Assembly: GCA_023443095.1 (NCBI GenBank)
Contig: JAEZVV010000078.1
Coordinates: 1 to 64,000 of the forward strand
Direction of reading: 5' to 3'
Length of the DNA stretch: 64,000 nucleotides
From: Pseudomonadota bacterium
GTDB lineage: Bacteria; Pseudomonadota; Gammaproteobacteria; Burkholderiales; Burkholderiaceae_F
This document shows positions 42,726-51,584 of the stretch, piece by piece. Made by a program: the position numbers and the translations under genes. The notes under the pieces were generated by a model. The model was not told the DNA's origin, ran no database searches, and saw only the letters and a program-made list of their open reading frames with translations. Numbering within the stretch: the stretch's first letter is position 1; the number at the start of each line of letters is the position of its first letter.

Positions 42726-44051
42726 ATGGCTTCTTTCTGGATTCAGTTCGCTGTGGTGCTGGCCTGCATCGTGTTGGGGGCCAGGATCGGCGGCATCGGT
42801 TTGGGAATGGCGGGCGGAGTCGGCCTGTTCGTCCTGAGCTTCTTTTTTTCGGTCAGGCCGGCGCCGCCGCCGATCGATGTCATGCTCATCATCACGGCAG
42901 TGGTGACAGCGACGGCCACGCTGCAGGCCGGCGGCGGCCTTGACTATCTGGTGCGATTGGCGGAGCGGGTGCTGCGGCGCAGTCCGGCGCGCATCACCTT
43001 CGTCGCGCCGGCAATGACCTACCTGAGCACAGCGTTCTGCGGCACGGGTTACGTCAGCCTGGCGCTGTTTCCGGTCATTGCCGAGGTGGCCGCTGCCGCC
43101 GGCATTCGGCCCGAACGGCCGCTGTCGATCGCGCTGGTGTCGATCCAGCAGGCCATCACGGTGAGCCCGGTGTCGGCAGCCATGGCCGTGATGATCAGCG
43201 TGATGGCGCCGTTCGGGATCGCCCTGGGCGAGATCCTGCTCGTCACGATACCGGCCACCCTGGTTGGCTGCACCTTGGGAGCGCTTGCGGTTTATCGACG
43301 CGGCGTCGAACTGGCCGACGATCCGGTTTCCCGCGAGCGGCTTGCCAGCGGCGAGTTCCAGCGTGTCGATTGCGGGCTGGCCCAGCGTCCGCCCGTCCCT
43401 CCATACGCGCGGCGCGCGGTCCTGGTTTTTGCCGGTCTGGTCGTGGCCGTGATCCTGATGGGGTCGGTCGACGCCTTGCGGCCGTCCTGGTCGGGCGAGG
43501 ACGGGGTCGTGAAGATGGGGGCGCCGATGGCGATCGAGATTCTGATGCTGGCCGGCGCCTGCCTGATTGCCGTTACTTGCCGGGTCAAGGCGGCGGACGT
43601 CACCAAGAATCCGGTGTTCCAGTCGGGGATGATGGGTGTGGTGTCGGTGTTCGGCGTGGCCTGGATGATGGAGAGTTTCTTCACCGCGCACCGGCCGGTG
43701 CTGACCGCGGCGATGGCCGACATGGTTGCCGCCGAACCCCTGTCCTTCGCCCTGGTCCTGTTCCTGACCTCGGCCCTGTTGTTCAGCCAGGGGGCGGCGG
43801 TGCGTGCGATGGTCCCGCTGGGGCTGAGCCTGGGCATCCCGGCGGTGAACCTGACGGCGATGTTCACCGCGTGCGCCGGCTACTTCCTGATTCCCACCGG
43901 CGGGCTGACGATTGCCTGTGTGGCTTTCGATCGCACCGGCACGACCCGCATCGGCAAAGGGCTGCTCAACCACAGCTTCATGTGGCCGGGTTTGGTTGCC
44001 GTGGCCTCCTCGCTGCTGGTGGGCGCACTCATGCTGCCCCTGCTCCGCTGA
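42726..44051 (+). CDS. DcuA/DcuB-family anaerobic C4-dicarboxylate transporter
   Basis: 441 residues with about ten or more membrane helices. The Dcu pattern is unmistakable: QFAVVLACIVLGARIGGIGL, PPIDVMLIITAVVTATATLQ, GGGLDYLVRLAERVLRR and GIRPERPLSIALVSIQQAIT. Family members exchange fumarate, malate, aspartate and succinate. It lies downstream of the RpiR regulator on the same strand. Weak SD. Confidence 0.93.
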   Translation: MASFWIQFAVVLACIVLGARIGGIGLGMAGGVGLFVLSFFFSVRPAPPPIDVMLIITAVVTATATLQAGGGLDYLVRLAERVLRRSPARITFVAPAMTYLSTAFCGTGYVSLALFPVIAEVAAAAGIRPERPLSIALVSIQQAITVSPVSAAMAVMISVMAPFGIALGEILLVTIPATLVGCTLGALAVYRRGVELADDPVSRERLASGEFQRVDCGLAQRPPVPPYARRAVLVFAGLVVAVILMGSVDALRPSWSGEDGVVKMGAPMAIEILMLAGACLIAVTCRVKAADVTKNPVFQSGMMGVVSVFGVAWMMESFFTAHRPVLTAAMADMVAAEPLSFALVLFLTSALLFSQGAAVRAMVPLGLSLGIPAVNLTAMFTACAGYFLIPTGGLTIACVAFDRTGTTRIGKGLLNHSFMWPGLVAVASSLLVGALMLPLLR

Positions 44052-44091
44052 GCCGTTGTTGGTGCAACGGTCTCTCGGCCCGCCGGCCAAG

Positions 44092-44118
44092 AAAAACGGC
44101 GCCCGCAGGCGCCGTCTT
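44092..44118. terminator. Terminator between Dcu carrier and DUF1801 gene
   Basis: 8-bp perfect stem ACGGCGCC/GGCGCCGT, loop CGCA. On the minus strand it is followed by TTTTTC, ending the DUF1801-tail gene; the plus side is less T-rich. Confidence 0.8.
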
Positions 44119-44136
44119 GTCGAACAGGGTTGAGTC

Positions 44137-44931
44137 CTACTTCTTTGCCGCCGTTTTGCTGGCCGTGGCCGTCTTCTTGGCGGCGGGTTTGGCTACGGTC
44201 TTGGCTGCGGTCTTGGTGGCAGCCTTGGTGGCGGTTTTCTTGGCCGCCGTTTTTTTCTCGGCCGCGGCCTTGACCGCCTTCTTGGCCGTTGTCTTAGTTG
44301 CCTTGGCGGCCGGCTTGGCCTTCTTCGCGGCCGTTGCTTTGGCCGGCTCCTCGAGCGAGGCCGCCACCGAGCGCTGCGCCTCGATCACGCCGCTGGCGAC
44401 GTCGAACGCGGCATTCATCATGTCGCGCATCGCGTTGGTGGCGGTTTCGAGGGCATCGACCACCGTGGGTCGGCCCATGGGAATCCGAACCACCGGCGGC
44501 GGCGCCGCGGCAGCTTCTTCCTTGATGTCCCACAGCTTGAGCAACTCGGCCTGGGTCGGAACCTGGCCTTGCTGGACACGCGTGCGCCGTGCGGTGACCG
44601 AGTCGCGCACGATTTTCTCCACCACATCGAGCGGAAGGCGGTTGAGATCGTCGAACTTGATGTAGCTGTGCGCGGCATCGACGCCAGGCAAAGCGTCCTT
44701 GTGGCGCTCGACCACGTCCTGTTCGGCCACGTAGAGCGCCATGTGTTTCATGCCGGACTCGAGCGCAAACAGCGGTCCGTCCAGCTCATAGAACGCCAGA
44801 CCGTAACGCATGCTTTCGCGCACCCCGCGCGCCGAGCGGCGGATCATGCTGCACACGCGGGCCATTGCGACGCGGCGATCCGGTGGCAGGTCACGCAAGT
44901 AACCACCCACCGTCGTTGCAGTCGGAACCAT
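44137..44931 (-). CDS. DUF1801 protein fused to histone-H1-like Lys/Ala tail
   Basis: 264 residues. Residues about 15-120 form a DUF1801 (YdhG-like) domain: SARGVRESMRYGLAFYELDG, HMALYVAEQDVV, HSYIKFDDLNRLPLDVVEKI. About 120-195 is a linker. Residues about 197-264 are a repetitive Lys/Ala/Thr tail (TAAKKAKPAAKA, KKTATKAATKTAAKTV) like bacterial histone-H1 homologues and the tails of some DNA-binding proteins. So nucleoid or nucleic-acid association is likely. No SD is strong; single gene with a terminator. Confidence 0.82.
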   Translation of the reverse strand: MVPTATTVGGYLRDLPPDRRVAMARVCSMIRRSARGVRESMRYGLAFYELDGPLFALESGMKHMALYVAEQDVVERHKDALPGVDAAHSYIKFDDLNRLPLDVVEKIVRDSVTARRTRVQQGQVPTQAELLKLWDIKEEAAAAPPPVVRIPMGRPTVVDALETATNAMRDMMNAAFDVASGVIEAQRSVAASLEEPAKATAAKKAKPAAKATKTTAKKAVKAAAEKKTAAKKTATKAATKTAAKTVAKPAAKKTATASKTAAKK

Positions 44932-45052
44932 TGAACACCCTCCCGAAGAACCACCCCGTGGTCCCCATTTTACCGCGACTGCGGCTTTTACTCAGATTGG
45001 GTGAAACAATGGCTTGTTGCGCTGCCGCGACGAACGGTCGAAGTCAGGGAAA

Positions 45053-46051
45053 TCACCGGGTCGGCGATTTCTGCGCTTCGGCCAGCCGGCGTTCCAGAGT
45101 CTCGATGCGGGCCTGCAGGCTGCCGATGCGGCTGTTGAGTGCGCCGACGTTGAAGAAGGTCTCGTTTTCCACCGGTGCTTTCGGGGTTCCGGCCCAGCCT
45201 ATCCACGACGGGTCGTAGACCTTGACGTCCTGAAAGCCCAGCTGCTTGAGCACGGCCGCGGTTTCCGCGGCGCGCACCCCGCTGTTGCAATAGACGATGG
45301 TCTCGCGCGCCGGATCGAACCCGGCATAGAGCTGTTGCAGTTCCTTACTCGGCCGCAGGCTCATGCCGAGGGTGTCCTTGAGTTCGCCGCGCCGCATCTT
45401 GGCCATGGCATCGGGATCGACCCAGTTCTTCTCGTAGGGAATGTTGCGGGCGCCGGGAATGTGGCCGCCGCGGATCGCCCGGATGTCCTCGCCCGAGAAC
45501 TCCTTGGGACTGCGCACGTCGATCACCTGAACCCCTGGGGTGTCGAGGGCGGCGAGCATCTGGCGGGTGTCGATCGTCACGCCGGGGCTGGGCTTGAGCT
45601 TGAGTTCGAGCGGCTGGCGGGGCGTCGGCGTCGTGGTCAGGAGCTGGCCGGCGGCGTTCCAGCCGTCGATGCCGTCGTGGTAGACGCGGGCACGGGTTGC
45701 GCCGAAATGCTGCAGGGTGAGCAGGCCGAAGTAGGCGCTGGTGGCGCCGCGCTGGCCGTAGACGACGATCTCGCGCGCCGGATCCAGGCCGGCGGCCCCC
45801 AGAATCTGCTCGAGCCGGGCGAGCGGCAGATAGTCCTCGTTGTTGGCGTCGCGCAGCTCGTCGTTGGGGTTGCCGAGATTGATCGCGCCTGGGATGTGGC
45901 CCTTGGCAAACGAAGCTGGGTCGCGGGTGTCCCAGATCAGCGCGCCGCGATCGGCCGCTTTTTTCACGAAATCGGCATCGACGAGAGGCTGGGCCCAGGC
46001 TGCTGGGGCGAGGTTCAGGACGGCAGCGGTGAACAGGGGCAGCAGGCGCAT
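45053..46051 (-). CDS. Periplasmic two-domain rhodanese (thiosulfate sulfurtransferase)
   Basis: 332 residues from ATG 46051, with GAGGAAGCCCCG upstream. Signal peptide ends at AWAQ. Two rhodanese domains follow: the first lacks a catalytic Cys (VYGQRGATSA), the second has VYCNSGVRAAE with Cys255. The C-terminal about 25 residues (SRIGSLQARIETLERRLAEA) form a coiled coil, so it may oligomerise. It transfers sulfane sulfur to cyanide or a thiol. Last gene of a six-gene leftward operon, 10 bp after the channel gene. Confidence 0.92.
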   Translation of the reverse strand: MRLLPLFTAAVLNLAPAAWAQPLVDADFVKKAADRGALIWDTRDPASFAKGHIPGAINLGNPNDELRDANNEDYLPLARLEQILGAAGLDPAREIVVYGQRGATSAYFGLLTLQHFGATRARVYHDGIDGWNAAGQLLTTTPTPRQPLELKLKPSPGVTIDTRQMLAALDTPGVQVIDVRSPKEFSGEDIRAIRGGHIPGARNIPYEKNWVDPDAMAKMRRGELKDTLGMSLRPSKELQQLYAGFDPARETIVYCNSGVRAAETAAVLKQLGFQDVKVYDPSWIGWAGTPKAPVENETFFNVGALNSRIGSLQARIETLERRLAEAQKSPTR

Positions 46052-46061
46052 CGGGGCTTCC

Positions 46062-46764
46062 TCATTCGCGTTCAGGGTCGCTGCGGCTGCGGTCGGGGGC
46101 CACCAGGCGGGTGATGAGGATCGCCGGGTACAACACGCCGAACAAGGCCTCAAGCATCGCCAGCGAGCGTGTGGTGGCGGAGTTGGGCACGATATCGCCA
46201 TAACCGAGCGAGGTGAGCGTGACCATGCTGTAGTACGTGAGCTTGCTCACAATCGAATCGTAGTCGGCCGGGCTGCCCTGCCACAGGAAGGCGTTCGGCG
46301 TGTACAGCGCGGCGAGCCGGTAGAGCTGAGAAAAAAATCAGCGCCACCATCAGGTAGCCGGCCAGGGCGCCCATCAGGCGGTGGCCGGTGACGGGGCCGG
46401 CCGCAAACACGACGCGCAGGGTAAGGCCCGTCAGCACTCCGAAAGCGGCAATGTCGAAGCTTGCGTCGAGCGCCCGCAGATGGGCGTCGGGCAGCCAGAT
46501 GTTGGCGATCTTCAGGGCGACCGCCGTCAGCGACAGCGCAATAAAGAGCCGGCCTCCGCGCACTCGCCGGAACACCACCCCGGCGCCCAGCGCCAGGACC
46601 GTGACGAAAATCGCGCTGCCGACATGGCGGTTGAGGCCGAGCTCGAGCAGGGGCGGCAGTGCAATGATGTCGATCAGCAGCAGGACCGCAATCGCCGACA
46701 GGACCCGGTCCGCCAGCACCAGGCGGCGGTCGACGGCGAGGGGCGAGCGGCGGAACAGGCCCAT
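46062..46764 (-). pseudogene. Two-pore-domain-type ion channel gene with a +1 frameshift
   Basis: The gene starts at ATG 46764 (MGLFRRSPLAVDRRLVLADR) and encodes about five membrane helices up to GYLMVALIFF. The reading frame then breaks at a run of seven A (plus strand 46331-46337). In the other frame it continues QLYRLAALYTPNAFLWQGSP and the pore TSLGYGDIVPNS, the K+-channel selectivity filter, to the stop at 46062. Removing one base gives an intact 233-residue Ion_trans_2 protein. As written, translation yields about 204 residues without the pore. It may be a true mutation, a slippage switch or a sequencing error. Confidence 0.8.
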
Positions 46765-47318
46765 CAGCGCGGCTTGAGGAACACGAAATCGGCTTCGAAC
46801 GGAACCCGCAGCAGCTGCTTGGCCTGCGCCGGCTGGCAGCCCGCCAGCGGCTGGCCGCCGTGGGTGTTGACCCGCTGCACGTAAGTCACGCCGGCCAGGG
46901 CGCCGCGGCCGGAGGAGCGGGTCGACAGCAGCAGCCATTTCAGGTCGCCGTCGGCATCCGGCGCGTCCTGCCAGGCCTGGATCTGGCCGGTGAGACGGCT
47001 GCCGTCGGCGTGTTCGAACGAGAACCCGGCGCCGTGGCGGCCCACCGGCCGCTCGTTCGAGTCGAGCAGCTGGGCCTCGGGCTGGCGGAAGACCCAGTAC
47101 CAGCCTTCGTTGTCGCGCTCGCAGCGGAACACCTGCACCCCGCGCGCGCGCAGCTGCAGGACCGGCTGGGTGTGATCGGGAGCGGCGATCTTGGACATCA
47201 GCCCGAGCGAGGGCGGGGTGACGCGCGGCGCATCGGGGCCGCCGCCGGGGATGGGGGCGGGAGTCGAACACGCGGCGAGGGTCAGGGCCGCGAGCAGGCA
47301 GGGAATCAGTGGACGCAT
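46764..47318 (-). CDS. DUF3455 lipoprotein
   Basis: 184 residues with lipobox LAAC (Cys17). The DUF3455 pattern is readable: LQLRARGVQVFRCERDNEGW, WVFRQPEAQLLDS, RPVGRHGAGFSFEHADGS, and GALAGVTYVQRVNTHGGQP. Function unknown; these are secreted or lipid-anchored proteins in bacteria and fungi. Its stop overlaps the channel start by one base (TGATG). Confidence 0.87.
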   Translation of the reverse strand: MRPLIPCLLAALTLAACSTPAPIPGGGPDAPRVTPPSLGLMSKIAAPDHTQPVLQLRARGVQVFRCERDNEGWYWVFRQPEAQLLDSNERPVGRHGAGFSFEHADGSRLTGQIQAWQDAPDADGDLKWLLLSTRSSGRGALAGVTYVQRVNTHGGQPLAGCQPAQAKQLLRVPFEADFVFLKPR

Positions 47319-47324
47319 GAGACC

Positions 47325-48263
47325 TCAGCTGTCGGAGTTGGAAAGGACCCCTTCGTGTAACACGGCAGCGCCGCTGGCGACGAGGTCGCGCACGATGCGA
47401 TCGACAAAATCCTCGAAAACGAGACCGAAGTAGCGCTCGTTGATCAAGGGAAAGTAGCGCGCGGCCGCCAGATGGGCGATCAACTCGGCGAGGCCGGTGC
47501 GGCGGACCGCGAGCAGGTGGAACTTGATCAGGGCGCGGGCGCCGTTGCGCGCATTCCGCGCCGGGTCTTCGGCCAGGGCGGCGAGCCGCTGCCGCGCCCG
47601 CGCCAGCGCGGCCGGCACGTCGACGAACAGCGCGCCATGGCCGGGGATGACGAGGCGGGGCGAGAGCGACTCGATGAGGTCGAGCATCGCCGCCTGCTCG
47701 GCAAAACCGCTATCGCCTTCGAGCTCGGGGAAAATCACGCCGAAACCGTGCTGCCATAGAACGTCGGCCGAGATCAGGATGCGTTCGTCCGCGCACCAGA
47801 ACATCACCGAATGCGGGTCGTGGCCGGGCGCGGCGATCACGCGCCAGTCGAGTTGCCCCAGGCGCAGCTCGCTGTCGGGTACAAGCAGCGAATCGAAACT
47901 GAAGCGTTCACATTGCTGGCCGGTGGCGGCGTAAGCGAGCCGGTCCTCGTCCCATTCGGCTACCGCGTCCGCCAGGCCGGGCGGGATCGCGATCGCGGCC
48001 CCGAAGCGCCGCGCCAACTGCGCGTTGCCGCCGCAGTGGTCCGAATGCAAGTGGGTGTTGAAGATGCGGACAAGCGAGCGGCCGGCCAAGCCGTGGGTCA
48101 CCAGCGCTTCGGTCTGCGCCGCGTGGGAACAATAACCGCTGTCGATCAGGCTGGCCTGGTGTTCGTCATCGAAGGTCAGCACATTGTTGGACGACAGCCA
48201 GCCGCGTTCGAAAACACGCAGGCCCGGCGGCAGCAGCGGATGGGTACCGGCCGCTGTATCCAT
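47325..48263 (-). CDS. Metallo-beta-lactamase-fold hydrolase
   Basis: 312 residues from ATG 48263. The metal motif is THLHSDHCGG, followed by the further ligands in APGHDPHS, LISADVLW and IPGHG. The C-terminal helical part (about 230-312) is like RNase-Z-unrelated MBL enzymes of glyoxalase II type. Substrate unknown. It follows the previous gene by 2 bp. Confidence 0.88.
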   Translation of the reverse strand: MDTAAGTHPLLPPGLRVFERGWLSSNNVLTFDDEHQASLIDSGYCSHAAQTEALVTHGLAGRSLVRIFNTHLHSDHCGGNAQLARRFGAAIAIPPGLADAVAEWDEDRLAYAATGQQCERFSFDSLLVPDSELRLGQLDWRVIAAPGHDPHSVMFWCADERILISADVLWQHGFGVIFPELEGDSGFAEQAAMLDLIESLSPRLVIPGHGALFVDVPAALARARQRLAALAEDPARNARNGARALIKFHLLAVRRTGLAELIAHLAAARYFPLINERYFGLVFEDFVDRIVRDLVASGAAVLHEGVLSNSDS

Positions 48264-48265
48264 GT

Positions 48266-48691
48266 TCAGGGCTTGCGGTAGTGCGCGGCGATGCGGGCGA
48301 ACGCAACTTCGAGTTCGGCGCTGCCGGCGTGGAAGGCCCGCGGGCGGCCGAGTTTGGCCTTGAGCATCAGCCGCGGCGCGAGACGCGGAGTGAGCTGGCG
48401 CGCCAGCACGACCTCGTCCCAGCGCATCGACTTGTCGACCCAGCCGCTCTGGCGGATGCCGTCGGCGTCGATCGTGGTGGTGCTCGCCAGCATCTGCCGC
48501 CACGAGGCCAGCACCGCGATCCCGGTAAGGCCGAGCAGCCAGAAGGCGTCGGCGCTGGCCCAGCCTTCGGTGCGCCAGAGCACGCGGACCGTCAGGGCGG
48601 CGAGCGCCAGCACCAGGGCTCCGGTCAGCAGCCGGGCGCTGCGGCCGTAAGCCGGGCCGACCACGGGTGAAGGGAAATCGGGTTTGGGCAT
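48266..48691 (-). CDS. Membrane protein with PH-like cytosolic part
   Basis: 141 residues from ATG 48691. Two membrane helices (about 20-35 and 48-65) are followed by a beta-rich domain with TTTIDADGIRQSGWVDKSMR, WDEVVLARQL and LMLKAKLGRPRAFH. This resembles bacterial PH-like or YcxB-type domains. Function unknown. Part of the operon running to the rhodanese. Confidence 0.6.
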   Translation of the reverse strand: MPKPDFPSPVVGPAYGRSARLLTGALVLALAALTVRVLWRTEGWASADAFWLLGLTGIAVLASWRQMLASTTTIDADGIRQSGWVDKSMRWDEVVLARQLTPRLAPRLMLKAKLGRPRAFHAGSAELEVAFARIAAHYRKP

Positions 48692-48710
48692 GGCGCAAAG
48701 ATAACAGCGC

Positions 48711-48923
48711 TCAAGGGGCGCTGCGGCGGGCCGCAATCCGTTTCCAGATCGCGCGTTTTTGTTCGTCGGAACAACTCGACCAAGCCGCGATTTCGTCGAG
48801 CGTGCGCTGGCAGCCGACACACAGGCCGCTGGCGGCGTCGATCCGGCAGATCGAGACGCAGGGCGAAGTCACGGGAGCGGCAGCGCTCTGGGGCGCTGGT
48901 TGAGATTGGATCATGGAGGCCAT
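48711..48923 (-). CDS. DUF1289-domain protein
   Basis: 70 residues. The DUF1289 motif SPCVSICRIDAASGLCVGCQ is followed by RTLDEIAAWSSCSDEQKRAI; four Cys could bind a metal or Fe-S. The ATG at 48914 (third codon on) is an alternative start. It is the first gene of the leftward operon and diverges from the hemerythrin-like gene. Confidence 0.88.
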   Translation of the reverse strand: MASMIQSQPAPQSAAAPVTSPCVSICRIDAASGLCVGCQRTLDEIAAWSSCSDEQKRAIWKRIAARRSAP

Positions 48924-49046
48924 TCTCGCATTGCCGCGGCTTAGGAAATTCTTAAGAAAGCGCTAGGCGAGATTTAGCGGCACGCCCGTCGCGGTCTTCT
49001 TACAGTGGCTCCTCGCCGGCGTGGGCCGGCCAAGACGGAGCAGACC

Positions 49047-49727
49047 ATGAAGCAGCGTTATGACATCTATGCCTTCATCCACAAGGGCTTGCGCGCCTGG
49101 ACAAGCGAAGTCCTGAGCGCCGCCGGCCGCGTCGACGTCAGCGACGCCGAAGACTGCGCCCAGCTGTCGGCGGCGCTGCGCGAACTGATTGCGGCTCACC
49201 GTGGCCACCTCGAACACGAGGAGCGCTTCATCCACCCCGCGCTCGAGGCGGCACGGCCGGGAGCGAGCGCGCAGACCGAAGCCGAACACGCGGAACACCT
49301 TGCCGGGCTCGATGCGATCGAAAAGACGCTGCTCGTCTGGGAGTCGAGTCAGGGCGCCGAACGCAGCGTGGTGGCGCGCTCGCTTTATCGCGAGCTGGCG
49401 TCCTGGACGGCGCAGGCCCTCCAGCACATGGAAATGGAAGAACGCGACAACAACGCTGTGTTGTGGTCGCACTACACGGACGAGCAGATCGCCGCGCTCG
49501 AGGCGAGACTGGTCGGCGCGATCGCTCCCGCCGCCATGCTGGCTTATCTGCACCACATGGTTCCGGCGATGGCCCCGTTCGAGCGGGCCCAGCTACTCGG
49601 CGGCATGCAGCAAGCCCTGCCCGCTTCGGTGTTCTCGGACATATTGGGACAGATCAAGCAGCGCCTAAGCTCGCGCGACTGGTTCAAGCTGCTGCTCGCT
49701 CTCGGACCGATGCCGGTTGGTGTCTGA
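49047..49727 (+). CDS. Hemerythrin-like (HHE) domain protein
   Basis: 226 residues. Di-iron ligand candidates are spaced as in HHE proteins: AFIHKGLRAW, HRGHLEHEERFIHPALE, AEHAEHLAGLD and HMEMEERDNNAVLW. The C-terminal about 70 residues (LHHMVPAMAPFERAQLLGGM) are another helical region. It may bind oxygen, NO or iron. The cytochrome c gene follows 35 bp later on the same strand. Confidence 0.82.
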   Translation: MKQRYDIYAFIHKGLRAWTSEVLSAAGRVDVSDAEDCAQLSAALRELIAAHRGHLEHEERFIHPALEAARPGASAQTEAEHAEHLAGLDAIEKTLLVWESSQGAERSVVARSLYRELASWTAQALQHMEMEERDNNAVLWSHYTDEQIAALEARLVGAIAPAAMLAYLHHMVPAMAPFERAQLLGGMQQALPASVFSDILGQIKQRLSSRDWFKLLLALGPMPVGV

Positions 49728-49762
49728 GCCCCTGTCCTTGAACCCTTGTTGTGGAGGTCGAC

Positions 49763-50236
49763 ATGAGCAAGCGCTCTTTTTTCGCCGCCGTCATCCTTGC
49801 CGCCGCCGCGGCGGGCGCCCAGGCGCAGCCGGCGGCGGCGGCGCCTTCGGTCGAACACGGCCGCTACCTGGTCCAGATCTCGGGCTGCAACGACTGCCAC
49901 ACGGCCGGCTACGGCATGAAGGCAGGCCAGGTGCCCGAGTCCGAGTGGCTCAAGGGCGACGCGCTGGGCTGGCGCGGCGCCTGGGGGACGACGTACGCGT
50001 CCAACCTGCGCCTGAGCTTCGCCCGCATGAGCGAAGCCGAGTGGATGAAGCTGGCCCGCGACGCCGAGCTGCGCCCGCCCATGCCGTGGTTCAGCCTGCG
50101 CGTCATGACCGATCGCGACCTGGTGTCGATCTGGCGCTTCGTCCGTTCCCTCGGTCCGGCGGGCGACCCGGCGCCGGCCTATGTGCCGCCGGGTCAGGCG
50201 CCGCTGGGCCCGGTGGTGAGTTTTCCGATGCCGTGA
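49763..50236 (+). CDS. Periplasmic single-haem cytochrome c
   Basis: 157 residues from ATG 49763, with GGAGGTCGAC upstream. Signal peptide ends near AQAQP. One haem-binding CNDCH and a later Met in RPPMPWFSLRVM. Compare the diheme family with two CxxCH: only one is here. WGTTYASNLRLSFARMSEAE resembles the N-terminal part of membrane-dehydrogenase cytochrome subunits. Electron partner unknown. Confidence 0.88.
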   Translation: MSKRSFFAAVILAAAAAGAQAQPAAAAPSVEHGRYLVQISGCNDCHTAGYGMKAGQVPESEWLKGDALGWRGAWGTTYASNLRLSFARMSEAEWMKLARDAELRPPMPWFSLRVMTDRDLVSIWRFVRSLGPAGDPAPAYVPPGQAPLGPVVSFPMP

Positions 50237-50249
50237 TCCCGACGGGCGA

Positions 50250-51584
50250 CTAGCACTGCAGCAACCGCAGAGGACGGCTGGTCGTCAACCGGAAGCGGCC
50301 GCGGCCGGTCTTCTCGATCTGGACGCAGGCGGCGCGATCGGCCAAGCGCCGCTGCAGAAGGATCAGGCGCGCCTCGAGGTTGTCGGTGATGTCGGGGAGC
50401 TTGTCGGCCAGATCCAGCCTCAGCTCGCGGTTGCTGAAATCGGTGCGTCCCCCGTCGATGAAGTCGCGCGCCAGCTTGGCAAAGATGGCGCCGGCCACGC
50501 CCTTGATCAGATAGTCCTCGTCCAGGAACACACTGTCACTGCCGGGGTAGTGGCGGACGGTGCAGGCCGGGCCGCTCAGCGTCGGCGGGGCGGTTGCAGC
50601 GGCCGCTTCATCGTGGGGCTCGGCCTGCTGCATGACCGCGATCGCCATGCCGAGCTGGGCGGCAAGCGTCATCAGCACGTCTTCGTCTTCGTGACCATAA
50701 CGCTGGTCGACCGGGCTCTCGGCATACAACACGCCCGCCACGCGACCGGCCACCACGATCGGCACCGCGAGCTGGCTGCGCGACTCGGCCAGCCCCGGCA
50801 GCGGAATTTCAGTCGCCAGGCCTTCCACCAGGCCTTCGGCAACGCTTTCGGCGCGCACCGCGCGGCTGTAGGCCAGGTCCTGGGTGAGGTAGTTGATGCG
50901 GATCGGCGTGGCCTGCTCGGCCGCCACCCCGATCACGCCCTGGCCCAGAGCGATCTCGGATCCCGCGCCCGAGGACTCGTAACCGGTGCTGGCGATGGTG
51001 AAAAGCTGGCGCCGACGCGCGTCGACCAGCAGCACCATGGCGTGCTGGATGCCGAAGTGCGAGCCGAGGCCGTCGAGCAGCGCATCCAGCAGCCCGGCCA
51101 GGTCGCTCTGCGCCGCCAGCTGCTGGGAGATGATTCGCACCGCGTGGAGCGGGTCGCAGGCGCGCGGCGAGAGCGGCAGTTCGGGGCCGGGCACGCGCTC
51201 GATGGCCTCGACCTCGTAGATGTCCGAGCCGCGCAGCCGGAACACACCGGCCATGCCCGTGTGCGAGGCGATGCCGGCGAGCCTGGCTTTCATGCTTTCG
51301 AACACCGGGCCGGACTCCTCGGTGCGCAGGTAGCGCAGCTTCAGGAGGTAGAGCGCGACGGTTTCGGGGTGGGTGACGAGGACCGTCGCCTGCGGGTTGG
51401 CGAGGATGTTCTCGCGGGTCTTGTTGAAAAACTGGAAACTGAGCGCGACGTGGCGCGGGTCGAGGTAGAAGACCTGCGAGGCATAAGCGACGTTGGGAGT
51501 GCCGTCGGCCGAACAGGTGGCGACGATGGCCGGTACCGCGCCTTCAAGGCAGCGCCGGACGCTGTCGAGCGAAATGGTGTTCAT
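50250..51584 (-). CDS. PNPOx-like / GAF / C-terminal helical three-domain protein
   Basis: 444 residues. The N-terminal part (about 1-135) is a pyridoxamine-5'-phosphate-oxidase-like split barrel: IVATCSADGTPNVAYASQVF. A GAF domain follows (about 155-320) with HAMVLLVDARRRQLFTIAS and RVAGVLYAESPVDQRYGHED. The C-terminal part (about 350-444) has RTDFSNRELRLDLADKLPD and RLILLQRRLADR, resembling a winged-helix-like output. It may be a flavin- or haem-linked sensor. Coupled to the next gene. Confidence 0.78.
   Translation of the reverse strand: MNTISLDSVRRCLEGAVPAIVATCSADGTPNVAYASQVFYLDPRHVALSFQFFNKTRENILANPQATVLVTHPETVALYLLKLRYLRTEESGPVFESMKARLAGIASHTGMAGVFRLRGSDIYEVEAIERVPGPELPLSPRACDPLHAVRIISQQLAAQSDLAGLLDALLDGLGSHFGIQHAMVLLVDARRRQLFTIASTGYESSGAGSEIALGQGVIGVAAEQATPIRINYLTQDLAYSRAVRAESVAEGLVEGLATEIPLPGLAESRSQLAVPIVVAGRVAGVLYAESPVDQRYGHEDEDVLMTLAAQLGMAIAVMQQAEPHDEAAAATAPPTLSGPACTVRHYPGSDSVFLDEDYLIKGVAGAIFAKLARDFIDGGRTDFSNRELRLDLADKLPDITDNLEARLILLQRRLADRAACVQIEKTGRGRFRLTTSRPLRLLQC

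Noticed and set aside
44137..44340. Repetitive DNA as a mobile or satellite repeat
   Set aside because: The repeats are codons of the Lys/Ala tail within an intact frame, not an independent element.
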